DNA of 64,000 nucleotides from Pseudooceanicola marinus (GTDB lineage: Bacteria; Pseudomonadota; Alphaproteobacteria; Rhodobacterales; Rhodobacteraceae), in assembly GCF_002786295.1 (NCBI RefSeq), contig NZ_PGTC01000021.1:1-64000 (forward strand). Direction: 5' to 3'. Shown here piece by piece: positions 33,988 to 42,949 of this stretch. The notes below the pieces were generated by a model, which worked only from the letters and a program-made list of their open reading frames with translations, did no database searches and was not told the origin of the DNA. A program made the translations under genes and the position numbers. How positions within the stretch are numbered: position 1 is the first letter of the stretch; each line of letters opens with the position of its first letter.

Positions 33988-35343
33988 ATGAAATACAAAA
34001 CTCAGAAGGTTGCCTACGCCTACTTCATCGTGGCGATGGGGCTTTTCGCGATCCAGGTGCTTGGCGGGTTGCTGGCCGGCTGGATCTACGTCTCGCCGAA
34101 TACCTTGTCCGAGCTGCTGCCGTTCAATGTCATTCGCATGATCCATACCAATGCGCTGATCGTCTGGTTGTTGCTGGGCTTCTTTGGCGCGGCCTATTAT
34201 CTGGTGCCCGAGGAAAGCGAGCGCGAGATCTTCTCGGTCAAGCTGGCCTACATCCAGCTGGCCATCCTGGTGGTCGGTACCCTCGGCGCCGTCGGATCCT
34301 ACCTCGTGGGCATCCACGGCGGGCGCGAGTTCCTGGAACAGCCCCTGTGGGTCAAGTTCGGCATCCTCGTCGCCGCCGTGATCTTCCTCGTGAACGTTTC
34401 TCTGACCTTCCTGGCCGGCCGCAAGACGGCGATCACCAACATCCTGATGATGGGGCTCTGGCTGCTCTGCCTGCTGTGGGTCTTCGCCTTCATCAATCCC
34501 GACAACCTGTCGCTGGACAAGATGTACTGGTGGTTCGTCGTGCACCTGTGGGTCGAAGCCACGTGGGAACTGGTCATGGCCGCGATCCTCGGCTTCCTGA
34601 TGCTGAAACTCACCGGCGTCGACCGCGAGGTGATCGAGAAATGGCTCTATATCATCGTCGCCACGGCGCTCTTCTCGGGGATCCTGGGGACCGGGCACCA
34701 CTTTTACTGGATCGGCACGCCGGGCTACTGGCAGTGGGTCGGTTCGATCTTCTCGACCTTCGAGGTGGTCCCCTTCTTCGCAATGATGTCCTTTGCCTTC
34801 CTGATGGTCTGGAAGGGCCGGAAGAACCACCCCAACAAGGCCGCGCTGCTGTGGTCGCTGGGATCGTCCACCGTGGCCTTCTTCGGGGCCGGTGTCTGGG
34901 GGTTCCTGCACACGCTGCACGGGGTGAACTACTACACCCACGGCACGCAGATCACCGCCGCGCACGGGCACCTGTCCTTTTACGGGGCCTATGTCGCCCT
35001 GAACCTGGCGATGTTCAGCTATGCCATGCCGCTGCTGCGGGGCCGCGCGCCCTATAACCAGGTGCTCAACATGGCCAGCTTCTGGCTGATGACGGGGGGC
35101 ATGGCCTTCATGACCTTCACCCTGACCTTCGCCGGCACGATCCAGACGCATATGCAGCGCATCGTGGGCGACTACTACATGGATGTGCAGGATCAGCTGG
35201 GCCTCTTCTACCTGATGCGCTTTGGCTCCGGTGTGGCCGTGGTTCTTGGGGCCATCCTCTTCATCTACTCGATGCTCGTGGTGCGCCGTGAGGTGGTGAA
35301 ACCCGGCCCCGTGGTCAAAGACGCAACCGTTCCGGGAGAATGA
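33988..35343 (+). CDS. norB: Nitric oxide reductase subunit B
   Basis: 451-aa catalytic subunit of the haem-copper oxidase superfamily, 12 helices. RMIHTNALIVWLLLGFFGAA holds a haem-ligand His. HLWVEATWELVMAAILGF, TGHHFYWIGTPGYWQWVG and HGHLSFYGAYVALN contain the FeB and haem b3 ligand histidines and the conserved Glu residues. It reduces two NO to N2O in the inner membrane. GAGGAG precedes ATG 33988. Confidence 0.95.
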   Translation: MKYKTQKVAYAYFIVAMGLFAIQVLGGLLAGWIYVSPNTLSELLPFNVIRMIHTNALIVWLLLGFFGAAYYLVPEESEREIFSVKLAYIQLAILVVGTLGAVGSYLVGIHGGREFLEQPLWVKFGILVAAVIFLVNVSLTFLAGRKTAITNILMMGLWLLCLLWVFAFINPDNLSLDKMYWWFVVHLWVEATWELVMAAILGFLMLKLTGVDREVIEKWLYIIVATALFSGILGTGHHFYWIGTPGYWQWVGSIFSTFEVVPFFAMMSFAFLMVWKGRKNHPNKAALLWSLGSSTVAFFGAGVWGFLHTLHGVNYYTHGTQITAAHGHLSFYGAYVALNLAMFSYAMPLLRGRAPYNQVLNMASFWLMTGGMAFMTFTLTFAGTIQTHMQRIVGDYYMDVQDQLGLFYLMRFGSGVAVVLGAILFIYSMLVVRREVVKPGPVVKDATVPGE

Positions 35344-35347
35344 TCCG

Positions 35348-36142
35348 ATGAAAGACCTGAACACCCCCGACCTGCCGTTCTACCAACCCGTCGCGGATGA
35401 ATGCGCGGTGTTCGAAATGGCCCAGGCAAAGGTTCTGCCCCTTCTTCTGAAGGGGCCGACCGGCTGCGGCAAGACGCGCTTCGTCGAGCATATGGCGGCG
35501 CGTCTCGACCTGCCGCTTTACACGGTGGCCTGCCATGACGATCTGTCGGCCGCCGATCTGATCGGGCGCTACCTGCTGAAGGGCGGCGAGACCGTCTGGG
35601 TCGACGGGCCGCTGACCCGGGCGGTGCGGTCGGGCGGGATCTGCTACCTGGACGAGGTGGTGGAGGCGCGCAAAGATGTCACCGTTGTGCTGCACCCACT
35701 GACCGACGACCGGCGCCGGCTGGTCATCGACAAGACTGGCGAAGAGCTGGAGGCGCCGGAGAGCTTCATGCTCGTCGCCAGCTACAACCCCGGCTACCAG
35801 AACATCCTGAAGAAGATGAAGCCATCGACCCGTCAGCGTTTTGTCTCCGTCGGCTTCGACTTTCCCGCGCCCGAGGTCGAGGTGCCGGTGGTGATGCGCG
35901 AAAGCGGGCTGGCGGAAGACCAGGCCCGGTCCCTGGTGCGTCTGGCCGGCGGCATCCGCAAGCTGACGGGCATGGATCTGGAGGAGGGGGTCTCAACCCG
36001 CTTGCTGATCTATGCCGCCACGCTGATCGCAGCGGGTATGTCCATCGACCGGGCGCTTGAGGCCGCCATCGTCGAGCCCCTGTCCGACGAACCGGACGTC
36101 CAGCAGGCCCTGCGCGATCTCGCCAGCGCCGTTTACGGGTGA
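35348..36142 (+). CDS. norQ: NorQ/CbbQ-type AAA+ ATPase
   Basis: 264-aa MoxR/CbbQ AAA+ protein, Walker A GPTGCGKT at residues 36-43, Walker B CYLDEV near 98-103. It works with NorD to insert non-haem iron or activate NorBC. Four bases separate it from norB and four from norD. Confidence 0.93.
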   Translation: MKDLNTPDLPFYQPVADECAVFEMAQAKVLPLLLKGPTGCGKTRFVEHMAARLDLPLYTVACHDDLSAADLIGRYLLKGGETVWVDGPLTRAVRSGGICYLDEVVEARKDVTVVLHPLTDDRRRLVIDKTGEELEAPESFMLVASYNPGYQNILKKMKPSTRQRFVSVGFDFPAPEVEVPVVMRESGLAEDQARSLVRLAGGIRKLTGMDLEEGVSTRLLIYAATLIAAGMSIDRALEAAIVEPLSDEPDVQQALRDLASAVYG

Positions 36143-36146
36143 CATC

Positions 36147-38024
36147 ATGATCCACGTTCTCGATCTGATGGAGCCGGAGGAAACCATCGGCAACCTCTGG
36201 CATGACATGGCCACGCGCCGGGCGGGGGGCGATGCCGGCGCCCGCGCGGTCGACTTCGAGCGGATGCGCCCGAGCCTCGCCGCGCTCTTCCGGGCGCTGG
36301 GGGGCGGGGCGTCGGTCGAAATCGTGGTCTCTCCGCTGGCCGGTTCCGATCACCGGCCCGGTCTGTTGCGCCGCATCGGCACCCCGCGCGAGATTGGGTA
36401 CTTGGCCGATTTCGACGGCGAGCGTCTGCGGCTGCCACCGGTGATGGACGTCTTCTCGACACGGGCGCTGAACCGGGCTGCCTATCTCTGGCTGGCAGCC
36501 CTCGCGGCCTTTGCCGAGCGGCCAGAAAGGCAGGACGACCCCTATCGCAACGACCTGGCCCAGATCGCGGCAAACGAGGCCGCGATGGATCGTGCCTTTG
36601 CCGCCTGTCCCGGGCTGCGATCGGCTTATGGCGCGCTTTGCCTGGAAACCTGTGCGCTGCGGCAGCGTGGGGGGCTGCCTCGTCACGAGGCCTCCATCGA
36701 GCGCCTGATCCTGGATCAGATCGGGTGTCAGCGCGGCGAGGTCGAGGAACTGGCCACGCCCGCGCCACGCGGCTACCGAAGCTATGCCCCGGTGCCGATC
36801 TGGTTGCGCTTCCTGTCGCGCGGGGCGGGGAAGGGGGCCTCGGACAATGCCGAGGAACCCGGACCCGCGCCGGCATTCGCGGTGCCCAGCCGCAAGGAGG
36901 CCAAGCGCGAGGAGCGCGATCAGGCCAATCGCAACGACGGCTTCATCATCCATCGCTTCGAGACGATCATGTCCTGGGCCGAAAGCCTGAACATCAACCG
37001 GCTGGTGGATGACGACGACCAGGACAACGCCGCCAAGGCGGCCGAGGATCAGGACCACCTGACCTTTTCACAGAACATCAAACGCGCCGCGACCCGGCTG
37101 CGCCTGTCGCTGGACCTCTCGCCGCAGGATGCCGCGCATGAACGGCTGGCGGGCAGCTTCACCTATCCGGAGTGGAACCGCCGCACGGGTGACTACATGA
37201 CCGCCCATACCCGCGTGCTGGAAGCCCCCGCGAAGCCGCGTGCGGAATATGCCCCCGACCCGCGGCTTGTCGCGCGGGTGAAGCGCCAGTTCGCGCCGCT
37301 GCATCCGCGCCGCGTGATCTTGCCCCGGCAGATCGACGGTGATGACCTGGACCTCGACGCCTTGGTCACGTCGCGCACCGATATCGCCTGCGGGCAGGAG
37401 GGCTCGGACCGGGTCTGGCAGGCGGGGCGCGCCGTTGCGCGGGATCTTACTGTTGCGATCCTGATGGATTGCTCGCGTTCGACCGAAGCGGCCATCGGGG
37501 ATACGTCGGTCATAGAGGTCGCGCGCGAGGCCGTATCGGCCCTGGCCTCGGGCATCGACACGGCGGGCGACCGGCTGGGCATCTGGGGCTTTTCCTCCTT
37601 GCGCCGTGACCGGGTGTTCCTGCACCACGCCAAGACCTTTGCCGAACCGATGTCGGGCGAGGTCACGGCGCGCATCGGCGGGCTGACACCTGGCCATTAC
37701 ACGCGCCTCGGCGCGGCGATCCGCCATGTTTCTGGCCAGTTGGCGCATGAAGGCGCGACCCGCCGCCTGCTGTTGGTGCTGACCGACGGCAAGCCCAATG
37801 ATCTGGACCATTATGAAGGCCAGCATGGGATCGAGGACAGCCGCATGGCCGTTCGCGAGGCGCGCGCACAAGGGCAGGCGGTGCATGGGGTCATCGTTGA
37901 CCAGGATGGGCAGGACTGGTTCGCCCGCATCTTCGGGCGCGCGGGGTTCACCCTTCTGCCCCACCCCGAGCGGCTGCCGCGCGCGCTGCCGGAAATCTAT
38001 CAAACCCTGACCATGGAGAGCTGA
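36147..38024 (+). CDS. norD: NorD, von Willebrand A domain activation protein
   Basis: 625-aa cytoplasmic protein with a C-terminal VWA domain whose MIDAS motif DCSRS is at about residue 440, followed by GFSSLRRDRV and LLVLTDGKPNDLDHYEG. The frame is open upstream, but ATG 36147 right after norQ gives the family start MIHVLDLMEPEETIG. It partners NorQ in maturing nitric oxide reductase. Confidence 0.92.
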   Translation: MIHVLDLMEPEETIGNLWHDMATRRAGGDAGARAVDFERMRPSLAALFRALGGGASVEIVVSPLAGSDHRPGLLRRIGTPREIGYLADFDGERLRLPPVMDVFSTRALNRAAYLWLAALAAFAERPERQDDPYRNDLAQIAANEAAMDRAFAACPGLRSAYGALCLETCALRQRGGLPRHEASIERLILDQIGCQRGEVEELATPAPRGYRSYAPVPIWLRFLSRGAGKGASDNAEEPGPAPAFAVPSRKEAKREERDQANRNDGFIIHRFETIMSWAESLNINRLVDDDDQDNAAKAAEDQDHLTFSQNIKRAATRLRLSLDLSPQDAAHERLAGSFTYPEWNRRTGDYMTAHTRVLEAPAKPRAEYAPDPRLVARVKRQFAPLHPRRVILPRQIDGDDLDLDALVTSRTDIACGQEGSDRVWQAGRAVARDLTVAILMDCSRSTEAAIGDTSVIEVAREAVSALASGIDTAGDRLGIWGFSSLRRDRVFLHHAKTFAEPMSGEVTARIGGLTPGHYTRLGAAIRHVSGQLAHEGATRRLLLVLTDGKPNDLDHYEGQHGIEDSRMAVREARAQGQAVHGVIVDQDGQDWFARIFGRAGFTLLPHPERLPRALPEIYQTLTMES

Positions 38025-38025
38025 C

Positions 38026-38199
38026 ATGAAACGCATCCTCGCATCCGTCCTTCTTCTGCCCACGACCGTGCTGGCCGAAAGCTTCGAACGTCCGATCCCG
38101 CAGCCGCAGACAGAGTCGGCTGAGGTCTGGTTTCTGATCAGCTCGATCGCGCTGGTGCTGTCGCTGGTGGCCGTGCAGATGCTGGTGAGCCGGCGATGA
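38026..38199 (+). CDS. 57-aa membrane protein in nor operon
   Basis: Starts one base after norD. Signal-like N-terminus MKRILASVLLLPTTVLAES, a short polar stretch and a hydrophobic helix EVWFLISSIALVLSLVAVQM. Its stop overlaps the next start by 4 bases. Position and size suit the small NnrT/NorF-like proteins of denitrification operons, but homology cannot be shown from so short a sequence. Confidence 0.7.
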   Translation: MKRILASVLLLPTTVLAESFERPIPQPQTESAEVWFLISSIALVLSLVAVQMLVSRR

Positions 38200-38414
38200 G
38201 ACCCGGGCGTGGGCTTCTGGCCGCGCTCTACCCCTTCGGGGCGGGCGCGACGGGGGTGAACCTGTTCTTCGCCTCCCTCATCGGCTCCTGGCTGGGCTGG
38301 CCCGTGCTGGCACCCTGGCAGGCGGCCCTCGGGGGGCTGGTTCTCGGCCTTCCGGCGACCTATGCCTTTGCCCGTCACATCACGGCGCTGATGGAGAAAG
38401 CGGAGGGAAAATGA
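38196..38414 (+). CDS. 72-aa two-helix membrane protein in nor operon
   Basis: Two hydrophobic segments (LLAALYPFGAGATGVNLFFA and LGGLVLGLPATYAFARHI) joined by a short loop with SWLGWPVL. Overlaps both neighbours by 4 bases, so it is co-translated with the 57-aa protein and nnrU. Possibly NnrT-like; not firmly recognised. Confidence 0.7.
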   Translation: MRPGRGLLAALYPFGAGATGVNLFFASLIGSWLGWPVLAPWQAALGGLVLGLPATYAFARHITALMEKAEGK

Positions 38415-39100
38415 CCGGATGGAGCGAGTATGCCTTGGCGCTGGCGATCTTCGTGACCAGCCACTTCCTGCCGCGCGTCGGCGGGCTGCGTGAGCGCCTG
38501 ATAGGAACTTTCGGGCGGCGCGTGTATTTCGCGGCCTACGGGATGTTGTCCCTTTGTCTGCTGGCCTGGCTGATTGTGGCGGCAGGGCGCGCACCCTACG
38601 TCGCACTCTGGCCGCAGCTGCCCTGGACCCGGTGGGTGCCGAATGTCGTGATGCCCGTCGCCTTTGTGCTGGCCGTCTGCGGGATCGGGCTGCCGGCGGC
38701 GGTCACGCTGGGGGGCAAAAGCAAGGCGCGGTTCGATCCGGCCAATCCCGGTTTTGCCGCCATCACCCGACATCCGCTGTTTCTGTCCCTCGCCCTGTGG
38801 TCGGCGGCGCACTTGTTCCCGAACGGCGACCTGGCCCATGCGATCCTCTTCGGCAGCTTTTTCGCCATGGCGCTGGCGGCGATCCCCGCCTTTGACGCCA
38901 AGGCCCGGCACTGCCTCGGAGATCAGGCAGAGGCCTATTTCCGCGCCACCGCGTTGCTTTCGCCTGTGCCGCTTTTCGACGGCGCATGGCGCCGGTCCAA
39001 TGATCGCCGGCTGGCCCTGCGGGCCGTGCTGGGGCTGGTCCTATGGCAGGGGGCACTGCAATTGCACGACCTGGCAGGCGTGTCGCCTTTTCCGCTCTGA
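38411..39100 (+). CDS. nnrU: NnrU-family membrane protein
   Basis: 229-aa protein with six or so helices, GGKSKARFDPANPGFAAITR and HPLFLSLALWSAAHLFPNGD, the NnrU domain core related to isoprenylcysteine methyltransferase-like membrane folds. NnrU is required for full nitric oxide and nitrite reduction in Rhodobacter. Last gene of the nor operon. Confidence 0.88.
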   Translation: MTGWSEYALALAIFVTSHFLPRVGGLRERLIGTFGRRVYFAAYGMLSLCLLAWLIVAAGRAPYVALWPQLPWTRWVPNVVMPVAFVLAVCGIGLPAAVTLGGKSKARFDPANPGFAAITRHPLFLSLALWSAAHLFPNGDLAHAILFGSFFAMALAAIPAFDAKARHCLGDQAEAYFRATALLSPVPLFDGAWRRSNDRRLALRAVLGLVLWQGALQLHDLAGVSPFPL

Positions 39101-39102
39101 CG

Positions 39103-39116
39103 TTGATTTTGCGCAA
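39103..39116 (+). promoter_or_regulatory. FNR/NnrR-type box upstream of hemN
   Basis: TTGAT-TTTG-CGCAA combines an FNR half-site and an NnrR half-site, 35 bases before the hemN start. Confidence 0.55.
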
Positions 39117-39150
39117 CGTCGAGGGCGCCGAAAAGACACATACGGGGCGT

Positions 39151-40506
39151 ATGAAACAGATCGACCGCCTCAGATCCCTGGGCCTTTTCGACGCCCGGGT
39201 GCCCCGCTACACCTCCTATCCCACGGCGCCCGTCTTCTCTCCCGAGGTCGGCGCGGCAGAGCAGGCCCGCGCGCTCGCGGCGCTGAACCCGGGCGAGCCG
39301 GTCTCGGTCTACCTGCATATCCCCTTTTGCGAGCGCCTGTGCTGGTTCTGCGCCTGCCGAACCCAGGGCACACAGACCCTGTCGCCGGTCGAAAGCTACA
39401 TCGGCACGCTGGAGCAGGAACTGGCCCTTCTCAGGGACACTCTGCCCGCAGGACTTCGGATGGGGCGGATGCATTGGGGCGGCGGCACGCCGACGATCCT
39501 GCCGCCGGCCCTGATCCATCGGCTGGCCCGCGCGGTGAGGGCGGTGTTCCCCGAAACTGACGACTGGGAGTTCTCGGTCGAAATCGATCCCACCATGGTG
39601 GACCGCGCCAAGATTGCCGCTCTCGCCGAAGAGGGCATGACCCGCGCCAGCATCGGCATCCAGGATTTCGACCCTAAGGTGCAGCAGGCCATCGGTCGCA
39701 TCCAGCCCTTCGACATCACGCGGCGCTGCGTGGAGGACCTGCGTGCCGCGGGGATCGTGTCCCTGAACGCTGATCTGGTGTACGGGTTGCCGCATCAGGA
39801 CATCGTCCGGCTGGATGACACGGTGACGAAGGTGCTGGAGCTTGTGCCCGACCGGGTCGCGCTCTTCGGCTATGCCCATGTGCCGTGGGTGTCCAAGCGG
39901 CAGAAGCTGATCGACGAAACGGCGCTGCCAAGAGAGTTGGAGCGGTATGCCCTCGCCACCCATGCCGCCGATCGTTTCGTGGCGGCCGGGCAAGTCCCCA
40001 TCGGTATCGACCATTTCGCACGCCCAGGTGACGGGCTGCAGCGCGCGGCCGCCACAGGCCACCTGCGCCGCAATTTCCAAGGCTATACCGATGATACCTG
40101 TCCGACGCTGATCGGCCTGGGCGCCTCCTCGATCTCGCGCCTGCCGGCGGGCTATGTGCAGAACGCCGCAGCGACCGCCGCCTACATCCAGCGGATCGAG
40201 GCCGGGAAGCTGGCAGGCGCCCGGGGACACGTGATGACCCCCGACGACCTACTGCGCGCCCGGGCCATCGAGATGCTTATGTGCGATTTCCGCCTGGACC
40301 GCGCCGCTCTGCGCGAGACATTCGGTGCCGCCGCCGAAACGCTTGATCCGGTCGTTGCGGAGGTCGCCGCGCATTTTGGGGATTTCGTCGCACTGAGTGA
40401 GTCTGGGCTGCGGATCACCGCCGCGGGTCGCCCGCTGACGCGGATCATCGCCAGCGCCTTCGATGCCCATGTGCCGGAAGGGATGCGCTACAGTCAGGCA
40501 TCGTGA
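39151..40506 (+). CDS. hemN: Oxygen-independent coproporphyrinogen III oxidase
   Basis: 451-aa radical SAM enzyme. YLHIPFCERLCWFCACR contains the CX3CX2C cluster ligands at about residues 60-67. YTSYPTAPVFS and the GGGTPT SAM-binding motif are also seen. It converts coproporphyrinogen III to protoporphyrinogen without oxygen, supplying haem for nitric oxide reductase during denitrification. ATG 39151 fits the family start MKQIDRLRSLGLFDARVPRY. Confidence 0.93.
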   Translation: MKQIDRLRSLGLFDARVPRYTSYPTAPVFSPEVGAAEQARALAALNPGEPVSVYLHIPFCERLCWFCACRTQGTQTLSPVESYIGTLEQELALLRDTLPAGLRMGRMHWGGGTPTILPPALIHRLARAVRAVFPETDDWEFSVEIDPTMVDRAKIAALAEEGMTRASIGIQDFDPKVQQAIGRIQPFDITRRCVEDLRAAGIVSLNADLVYGLPHQDIVRLDDTVTKVLELVPDRVALFGYAHVPWVSKRQKLIDETALPRELERYALATHAADRFVAAGQVPIGIDHFARPGDGLQRAAATGHLRRNFQGYTDDTCPTLIGLGASSISRLPAGYVQNAAATAAYIQRIEAGKLAGARGHVMTPDDLLRARAIEMLMCDFRLDRAALRETFGAAAETLDPVVAEVAAHFGDFVALSESGLRITAAGRPLTRIIASAFDAHVPEGMRYSQAS

Positions 40507-40534
40507 CGGGGCGGGCGTGCTGCGGGTGCGGGGC

Positions 40535-41335
40535 CTAGAGGTCCCGCACTAAGCGAAATCCCAGGTGATCCGGTGGTAGGCCTACCGCACATCCACCGGC
40601 ACGCGCGTCCCGGATGAAGTCGACAATGGCGGCGCGGTGGAGACCGCCCGCGATCCGAACCCAGCAATAGGCTTCGCTGGAGGCGACAGTGCCGTCCGGG
40701 GCCAGGGTCCCGTTCATCATGCAGCCGTTCGTCCATTCCCAGACGTTGCCTGACAGATCGGCAAGGCCGTTGGAATTGATGCCGAAGCCGCCGGCAGGGC
40801 GCAGCGCCGGGCTGGAGGTGCCGCGCAGAAGAACGCCGGCCTTGTACCGGGCCAGCATCCGCTGACCGGGGTCCAGATCGCCCGGATCGGCCACGGCGTC
40901 TCCGTAGCGTTCGGCGGCGGCAAGCTGCCATTCAAGATCCGTGGGCAGGCGCCATGTCTCTCCGGTCACGTCCGAATACCAGGCGGCGAAGGCGGTGGCG
41001 TCCTCCCAGTTCACCTGGGTTTGGGGCAGATCAACCCCTGAACCGGGGGCCGGATCACAGTCGCCCGCCGCAACACAGGCGGCATACTGGGATTGAGAGA
41101 CTTGGTATTTCATGATCGCAAAGCCCCCAACCCGCAGAGACACGGTTCGTGGGGTGCTGGCCTTGCCGGCCAGCTCGAAGTTGCCGAAGGGGCGATAGTC
41201 GATCGTGCCGCTGGCGACGGATACGGTCTCAACCGGGACGAAGGGAGGCGCGGGGTCGTGCCGCAGGGGCCAAGCCACGGCCGCGGCAAGCGCGACGAAG
41301 CCGATCGCGATGGCGGGAAGGGCAATCTGTCTCAT
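40535..41335 (-). CDS. nirV: NirV, formylglycine-generating-enzyme-like protein
   Basis: 266-aa protein with an N-terminal hydrophobic segment (IALPAIAIGFVALAAAVA) and an FGE-sulfatase/SUMF1 domain: MKYQVSQSQYAACV, QVNWEDATAFAAWYS, WRLPTDLEWQLAA, NVWEWTNGC and HLGFRLVRDL. NirV lies just after nirK in Rhodobacter and relatives; its role is unclear. It is expected to be periplasmic. Confidence 0.9.
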   Translation of the reverse strand: MRQIALPAIAIGFVALAAAVAWPLRHDPAPPFVPVETVSVASGTIDYRPFGNFELAGKASTPRTVSLRVGGFAIMKYQVSQSQYAACVAAGDCDPAPGSGVDLPQTQVNWEDATAFAAWYSDVTGETWRLPTDLEWQLAAAERYGDAVADPGDLDPGQRMLARYKAGVLLRGTSSPALRPAGGFGINSNGLADLSGNVWEWTNGCMMNGTLAPDGTVASSEAYCWVRIAGGLHRAAIVDFIRDARAGGCAVGLPPDHLGFRLVRDL

Positions 41336-41359
41336 GTCCGGTCTCCTGTTGTCAAAAGA

Positions 41360-41385
41360 GGGGCGGCCAATCCTTTGGCCGCCCC
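41360..41385 (-). terminator. Terminator between nirK and nirV
   Basis: An 11-bp perfect stem (41360-41370 with 41375-41385) and a 4-base loop, followed on the minus strand by CTCTTTTG. It should reduce nirV expression relative to nirK. Confidence 0.7.
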
Positions 41386-41419
41386 GTCCGGTCGATGGTG
41401 TTGTCTAGGCCGGTCGACG

Positions 41420-42568
41420 TCACGGCAGGGCGGTCTTACCCTCATAGGCGGCGTTGTATTCGACCGGCGCCTGCACCTGTTCCATCAGGTCGTTGTTCCA
41501 GTCGCCCTCGACGATCACGTGCGCCGTGGCGCCAAGGTTCACGGCCTCGATCAGGTTGTGGTTCACGTAGGCATAGACCCCGGGCTGGCGGAATTCGTAG
41601 AGCGCCGCCCCCGCGGAGCCGCCGCGGATGAACCAGGTCTCCAGGTCGCGTTCCGGGGGGTTGTTGAACTTGCCGGTTTCCCAGACCAGATCGCCATGGC
41701 CCCCGATGAGGTGCGGGCGCGTGTCCCGGTTCGCCTGGCTGTGGACGAAGAGGACCTTCTCGCCCTGCGCCGCATGCAGCGCATTGTCGCCGGTCAGTGC
41801 GCCGATCTTGCCGTTGAAGACAACGTGGCTCGGGATCAGGCCGTTCATCACCTCCAAGGTATCCGGATAGCTTTCGCCGACATCCGCGAACCGCTTGAAA
41901 TTGCCCTGCGCATCGCGGGGAATGTAGAAATCGTTCTCCCCGATGTAGAACACGCGGTCATACCGCACCGGATCCCCGTTGTGGTCGGTCAGCCCATTGC
42001 GCGGCAGAACCATGATCGCACCGGACATGCCGCTGACGACGTGCCAGGGGATCATCGGGCCACCAGGGGCGCAGTGGTAGACAAAGGTACCCGGGCGTGT
42101 GGCCTTGAAGCGCAGCGTGGTCTTCTCGCCGGGGTTCACCAGGGTGAGGGACCCACCCCCCAGTGCGCCGGTGGCGGCGTGGAAGTCGATGTTGTGCTGC
42201 ATCAGGTTTTCGGGCGAATTGTACAGGTTCAGCTCGACGTAGTCGCCCTCGTGGACCACCATCATCGGCCCCGGTATCGACCCGTTGAAGGTCATCGCCT
42301 GAAGGAAGGCACCGTCACCTACATCGACCTCCTTCTCAACGATCTGCATCTCGAACTCGACGATGCGCGGTTCGGCGGGGGCCACCTGTTCATGCTCATG
42401 TACCATCGGCGGGCGGATCAGGCGGCGCTTGATGCGTTGCAGGCTCGACAAGTCGGCCGGCGGGGCCATGGAGGTGTCCATGATTTCCTCGGTCTTGGCG
42501 GCCTGGGCGAGCATGGGGAGCGCGGCGATGCCTGCGACACCCATCATTGCGGCTCTTCTCGTCAGCAT
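41420..42568 (-). CDS. nirK: Copper-containing nitrite reductase NirK
   Basis: 382-aa periplasmic enzyme with a Tat-like or Sec signal beginning [18 protein letters not shown]. Two cupredoxin domains carry the copper ligands in [18 protein letters not shown] (type 1 and type 2 His) and [16 protein letters not shown] (Cys, His, Met, His). It reduces nitrite to NO with electrons from pseudoazurin. The RR pair could support Tat export. A box at 42634-42647 lies 66 bases upstream. Confidence 0.95.
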   Translation of the reverse strand: MLTRRAAMMGVAGIAALPMLAQAAKTEEIMDTSMAPPADLSSLQRIKRRLIRPPMVHEHEQVAPAEPRIVEFEMQIVEKEVDVGDGAFLQAMTFNGSIPGPMMVVHEGDYVELNLYNSPENLMQHNIDFHAATGALGGGSLTLVNPGEKTTLRFKATRPGTFVYHCAPGGPMIPWHVVSGMSGAIMVLPRNGLTDHNGDPVRYDRVFYIGENDFYIPRDAQGNFKRFADVGESYPDTLEVMNGLIPSHVVFNGKIGALTGDNALHAAQGEKVLFVHSQANRDTRPHLIGGHGDLVWETGKFNNPPERDLETWFIRGGSAGAALYEFRQPGVYAYVNHNLIEAVNLGATAHVIVEGDWNNDLMEQVQAPVEYNAAYEGKTALP

Positions 42569-42633
42569 CTCACTTTCCTTTCCCGTGGTGGTGCTGTTTG
42601 AGACGAGCCTAACGGTCCGGCCCTCTCGGAACG

Positions 42634-42647
42634 TTGCGCTGGAACAA
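42634..42647 (-). promoter_or_regulatory. NnrR-type box upstream of nirK
   Basis: Plus-strand TTGCG-CTGG-AACAA, one full and one degenerate half-site, 66 bases from the nirK start. The flanking ACACCG mirrors the pseudoazurin promoter. Confidence 0.6.
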
Positions 42648-42716
42648 ACACCGACGTGGTCCCCTGAACAGTTCGCAAGTTGCAGTTAGCCTGTTCTCCA
42701 AACGAGGAGACAGACG

Positions 42717-42812
42717 ATGCGAAAAAGCCGTTTCAGTGAAGGGCAGATTATTGGCCTCCTGAAGGAGTACCAGGCCGGGATAGGCGCCAACGCGAACGGC
42801 CGAAATGCGTAG
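42717..42812 (+). pseudogene. IS3-family OrfA N-terminal remnant
   Basis: MRKSRFSEGQIIGLLKEYQA followed by G and a few unrelated residues, then TAG. This is the start of an IS3-family OrfA with its GAGGAGA ribosome site; everything downstream is lost. It lies just upstream of the nirK promoter without disturbing the box. Confidence 0.75.
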
Positions 42813-42949
42813 CTAGCGGTCGGCGTGCGAACTTCCCTGGATGACCGGTGGATGCCGAAAACAACCAATGACATCGGCGCTGTGGGGGGGAGGCAGATTC
42901 AACAGAGGCCAAGCCTATCAGGCGCCAGGCTCGGTCAAGCTTTCTCCGA

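Noticed and set aside
33922-35364. 480-codon minus-strand ORF opposite norB
   Set aside because: Antisense to a certain norB; composition rich in His, Gln, Glu and Asp without domain signals.
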